In this document: one piece after another, positions 61,238-64,000 of the stretch
Layout: the number at the start of each line of letters is the position of its first letter
Position numbering within the stretch: position 1 is the stretch's first letter
NCBI GenBank assembly: GCA_007570785.1
Contig: ML664159.1
Location: forward strand, 2,747,610-2,811,609
DNA: 64,000 nucleotides
DNA from: Antilocapra americana
Lineage: Eukaryota > Chordata > Mammalia > Artiodactyla > Antilocapridae
Direction: 5' to 3'
Notes under the pieces: generated by a model
What the model saw: only the letters and a program-made list of their open reading frames with translations
The model's database searches: none
Told to the model about the DNA's origin: nothing
Translations under genes and position numbers: made by a program

Positions 61238-62572
61238 TTTTTTTTTACTTACTTTAATTGGAGGATAATTGTTTTACAATGTTGTGTTGGTTTCTGCCTA
61301 CAACAATGTGAATCAGCTATAAGTATACATATATCCCTTCCCCCTTGAGCCTCCCTCTCACCCAACCCTCATTGCTCTAGGTTGTCACAGAGCCCGGGGC
61401 TGAGCTCCCTGTGTTACACAGCAGCTTCCCACTAGCCATCTCTTTTATACATGGTAGTGTATGTATGTCATATGTAAATGCTGCTCACTCAGTTTACCTC
61501 TCCTCTTCTTCCCCTGCTTTGTTCATAAGTCCATTCTCTTCATCTGCATCTCTGTTCTTGCCCTGAAAATAGGTTCATCACTACCATTTTTCTAGATTCC
61601 ATGTATGTGCATTAGTGATACTGGTTTTTCTCTTTCTGACTTACTTCACTCTTTATGACAAGGCTCTAGTTTATCCACATCACTACAGTTGACTCAGTTT
61701 CATTCCTTTTTATGGCTGAGTAATATTCCATGCATATATGTACCACATCTTTATTTATTCATCTGCTGATGGACATCTGGATTGCTTCCATGACCTGGCT
61801 CTTGTAAATAATGCTGTGATGACCACTGGGATACATGTATCTCTTTGAGTTAATGTTTTCTCAGGATATATGCCCAGCAGTAGGGCTTCCCTGGTGGCTC
61901 AGACGCTAAAGTCTGCCTGCAGTACATGAGATCCAGTTTCAATCTGTGGGTCGGGAAGATCCTTGGGAGAAGGAAATGGCTACCCTCTCCAGTATTCTTG
62001 CCTGAAGAATTCCATGGACAGAGGAGCTTAGTGGACTATCATCCATGGGGTTGCAAAGTCAGACACAACTAAATGGCTAATACTTTCACATGCCCAGTAG
62101 TGGAATTGCTGGGTCATATGGTAGTTCTTTGTTTAGTTTTTTAAGGAATCTCCATACTGTTCTCTACAATGGCCGTCTCAATTTACATTCCCACCAATAG
62201 TGTAGGAGGGTTCCCTTTTCTCCACACCCTCTCCAGCATTTATTGTTTGTAGACTTTTTGATGATGGCCTTCCTGACTGGTGTAAGATGATGCTTTATTG
62301 TAGTATTGATTTGCACTTCTCTAATAATGAGTGATGATGAGCATCTTTTCATGTGCCTCTTGGCCATCTGTATGTCTTCTTTGGAGAGAGGTATATTTAA
62401 CTCTTCTGACCATTTTTTTGATTGGGTTGTTTTTTTTTGATATTGAGCTCCATGTACTGTTTGTGTATTTTGGAGATTAATCCTTTGTCTGTTATTTCAT
62501 ATGCAAATATTTTCTCTTATTCTGAAGATTGTCGTTTGTCTTATTTATGTTTTCCTTTGTTGTGCAGAAGCC
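61238..62572 (-). mobile_element. bovine L1 3' end, antisense, with nested SINE
   Basis: The 3'UTR (GAGGATAATTGTTTTACAATG, CTCTAGGTTGTCACAGAGCC) leads into antisense ORF2. The minus-strand frame at 62164-62367 includes A-K-R-H-M-K-R-C-S and H-Y-W-W-E-C-K, C-terminal ORF2 motifs. It ends at about 62572 (5' truncation). A SINE interrupts it at 61882-62089. Confidence 0.85.
61882..62089 (+). mobile_element. Bov-tA SINE inside L1, 12-bp duplication
   Basis: Head AGGGCTTCCCTGGTGGCTCAG, body and tail (CAGACACAACTAAATGGC) are clear. Flanks ATGCCCAGCAGT (61870-61881) and ATGCCCAGTAGT (62090-62101) duplicate L1 sequence, proving insertion into the L1. Confidence 0.92.
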
Positions 62573-62761
62573 TATAATATAGCACTTATATTTTTAAACA
62601 AATCATTCAACAGTAGAGTAGGTACTATCTTATTTTGTGTTTTTGTTGATGGTTGTCCTTAAGTCTTGCCTTTTAAGATGTCAAAATCCTTGAGGGCAGT
62701 AACACTCTTTGTCTCCCTCTGAATAACCCATAGGACCTAGTACCTAGTGGTGGGTACATGG

Positions 62762-62960
62762 GCCTGTGTGCTTAGTCACTCATGTCTGACTCTTTGTTAC
62801 AGAGGAGCCTAGCAGGCTGCAGTCCATGGGATTGTCCAGGCAAGAATACTGGATGGGTTGCCATTTCCTACTCCAGGGTATCTTCTCGGCCCAGGGATTG
62901 AACCCACATCTCATGTCTCCTGCATTGACAGGTGGATTCTTTACCACTGTGCCACCTGAG
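62762..62960 (-). mobile_element. Bov-tA SINE, antisense, internally deleted
   Basis: GCTTAGTCACTCATGTCTGAC, CAGGCAAGAATACTGGATGG, GGGATTGAACCCACATCTC and CACTGTGCCACCTGAG. The Bov-A part is rearranged: the GTCCATGG word follows CAGGCTGCA, and a piece after CTTTGTTAC is missing. Confidence 0.85.
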
Positions 62961-63898
62961 TGTGTGGGAGGTGTTTGCTAATTTGCTGAGTGATTGAGAT
63001 GTATGATATTAATCATGAAGCCATGGTTTTTGCAATGCATTTCATTTTTATTTTACCACTGTACATAACATAGAAATGTTTATATACTCTCTGGAAGGTA
63101 CTCAGGCATATGTGTTGTTCTGTATTATAAATGGTATTCATGTCAAGAATGGAGAAATGGAACAGTATATCTTTTGCTGCCACTTCTGTTTTCTGTTAAC
63201 AGTAAATGTAGGCTTCTAAATGGCTGTCTGCCATGAATTGCATCATTTACAATGGCTCTTAATATGCCTCCTGGCATTTCAGTTTCTGTCTCAGCAGGCA
63301 ACCTCACTCATGCTGAATCCTTTAATGTCTGTACCCAGATAAACGCTTAGATCACTGTGAAAGATACTCTCACTTTGCTTCTACATGTTTCAGATGAATG
63401 TCAATGACACATTGGAAAGCATGTCACTCAAACATAATTTAAAATATCAAATCATAACAATTTCCTAGAATTTATATTCCATTTTTCTGTTAATGGGCAT
63501 GAGTTTTTATATTGAGTTTTGTCACCTGTATACAATTACACCTGGGGTTTGTCATCCTCTGTTCTCAGAAGAGGAGAGATGTATTTCACCTGCTGCCAGC
63601 CAGCGCCTTGTGGAATACCTGTGCTTGACTTCAGAATGGGGAGCAGAGAAACAGAGAGAGGAAAAATGGAAAATGATTTATGATGTTTTCCTTGCCCAGA
63701 TTCTGGATGGAGTATGGCAAGGAGCCTGGGAAGAAGGAAAATGGCATATTTAAATGTGGCATTAGCTTTTAATTTATTAAAGCTAAAGAGAACAAGAAAA
63801 AAATTTTACTTTGTAATAATTATACATTTTTAATGTATCAGTAATTATGTAGAAGAACTTAACAAACATCTTTTTAAAGCTTTTTTTTTTTCCTTCAG

Positions 63899-63938
63899 GA
63901 TCCTTTGTGTTCAGACTCATATTGTACGTGAGATAAAG
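63899..63938 (+). CDS. LEKR1: candidate third coding exon of LEKR1 (40 nt)
   Basis: A long T-rich tract ending CCTTCAG at 63898 is followed by 40 nt and then the donor AAAG|GTAAAA. Joined to the phase-2 end of the exon at 47889, it stays open and encodes (R)ILCVQTHIVREIK, ending in phase 0. Alternating I/V positions would suit coiled coil. I do not confidently remember the corresponding part of LEKR1, so identity rests on splice signals, phase and location. It could be a decoy exon or an alternative one. Confidence 0.5.
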
Positions 63939-64000
63939 GTAAAAGAAAATCACACTTATTTTCAAGGAAAACATTCTTTTTCAAATTATCTATTAGTAAA

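Noticed and set aside
63493..63753. 86-codon open frame just upstream of the candidate LEKR1 exon
   Set aside because: No LEKR1-like or other recognisable sequence. I see no convincing splice pair that would include it.

Overview
This window is nuclear DNA from a ruminant, almost certainly a bovid. It carries BovB (RTE-clade) LINEs, many Bov-tA/Bov-A2 SINEs, CHR-type tRNA-derived SINEs and bovine-type L1 3' ends. Cattle, sheep, goat and buffalo cannot be told apart by eye. Coding density is very low and there is no sign of bacterial, viral or plasmid organisation.

The only protein-coding gene I can support is LEKR1 (leucine-, glutamate- and lysine-rich 1), on the + strand. Its first coding exon is at 29343-29390 (initiator ATG plus 15 codons) and its second is at 47675-47889, which encodes a CxxC motif followed by charged coiled coil. 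A good candidate third coding exon of 40 nt lies at 63899-63938. The gene continues beyond the right edge. A CpG island at about 26.05-26.76 kb, with two perfect CRE palindromes and an RFX-like palindrome, is the likely promoter. It holds a strong splice donor (26461/26462) and a possible extra non-coding exon (26739-26944).

A larger CpG island at about 17.57-18.72 kb lies 8 kb upstream. A good minus-strand splice donor at its left edge suggests a promoter for a leftward non-coding RNA, comparable in position to the antisense lncRNA upstream of human LEKR1.

Layout: 1-17.5 kb is intergenic, with SINEs, a decayed BovB copy (4.6-6.0 kb), MIRs and a MER5-like DNA transposon. 17.5-18.8 kb is CpG island 1. 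18.8-22.4 kb is mostly non-repetitive. 22.4-24.2 kb holds two BovB tails head to head. 26.0-26.8 kb is the LEKR1 promoter. 26.8-29.3 kb is intron 1. 29.4-47.7 kb is intron 2, with a nested L1/BovB/L1/SINE stack at 35-43 kb and an ancient L3/CR1 LINE at 44.35-46.5 kb. 47.9-63.9 kb is intron 3, filled mainly by antisense L1 sequence (49-58.4 kb and 61.2-62.6 kb).

I found no evidence for a new biological system. The observations most worth a second look are the twin-CRE/RFX-like promoter, the 40-nt candidate exon, the divergent CpG-island arrangement, the BovB inverted repeat and a 23-bp SINE tip flanked by a target-site duplication.
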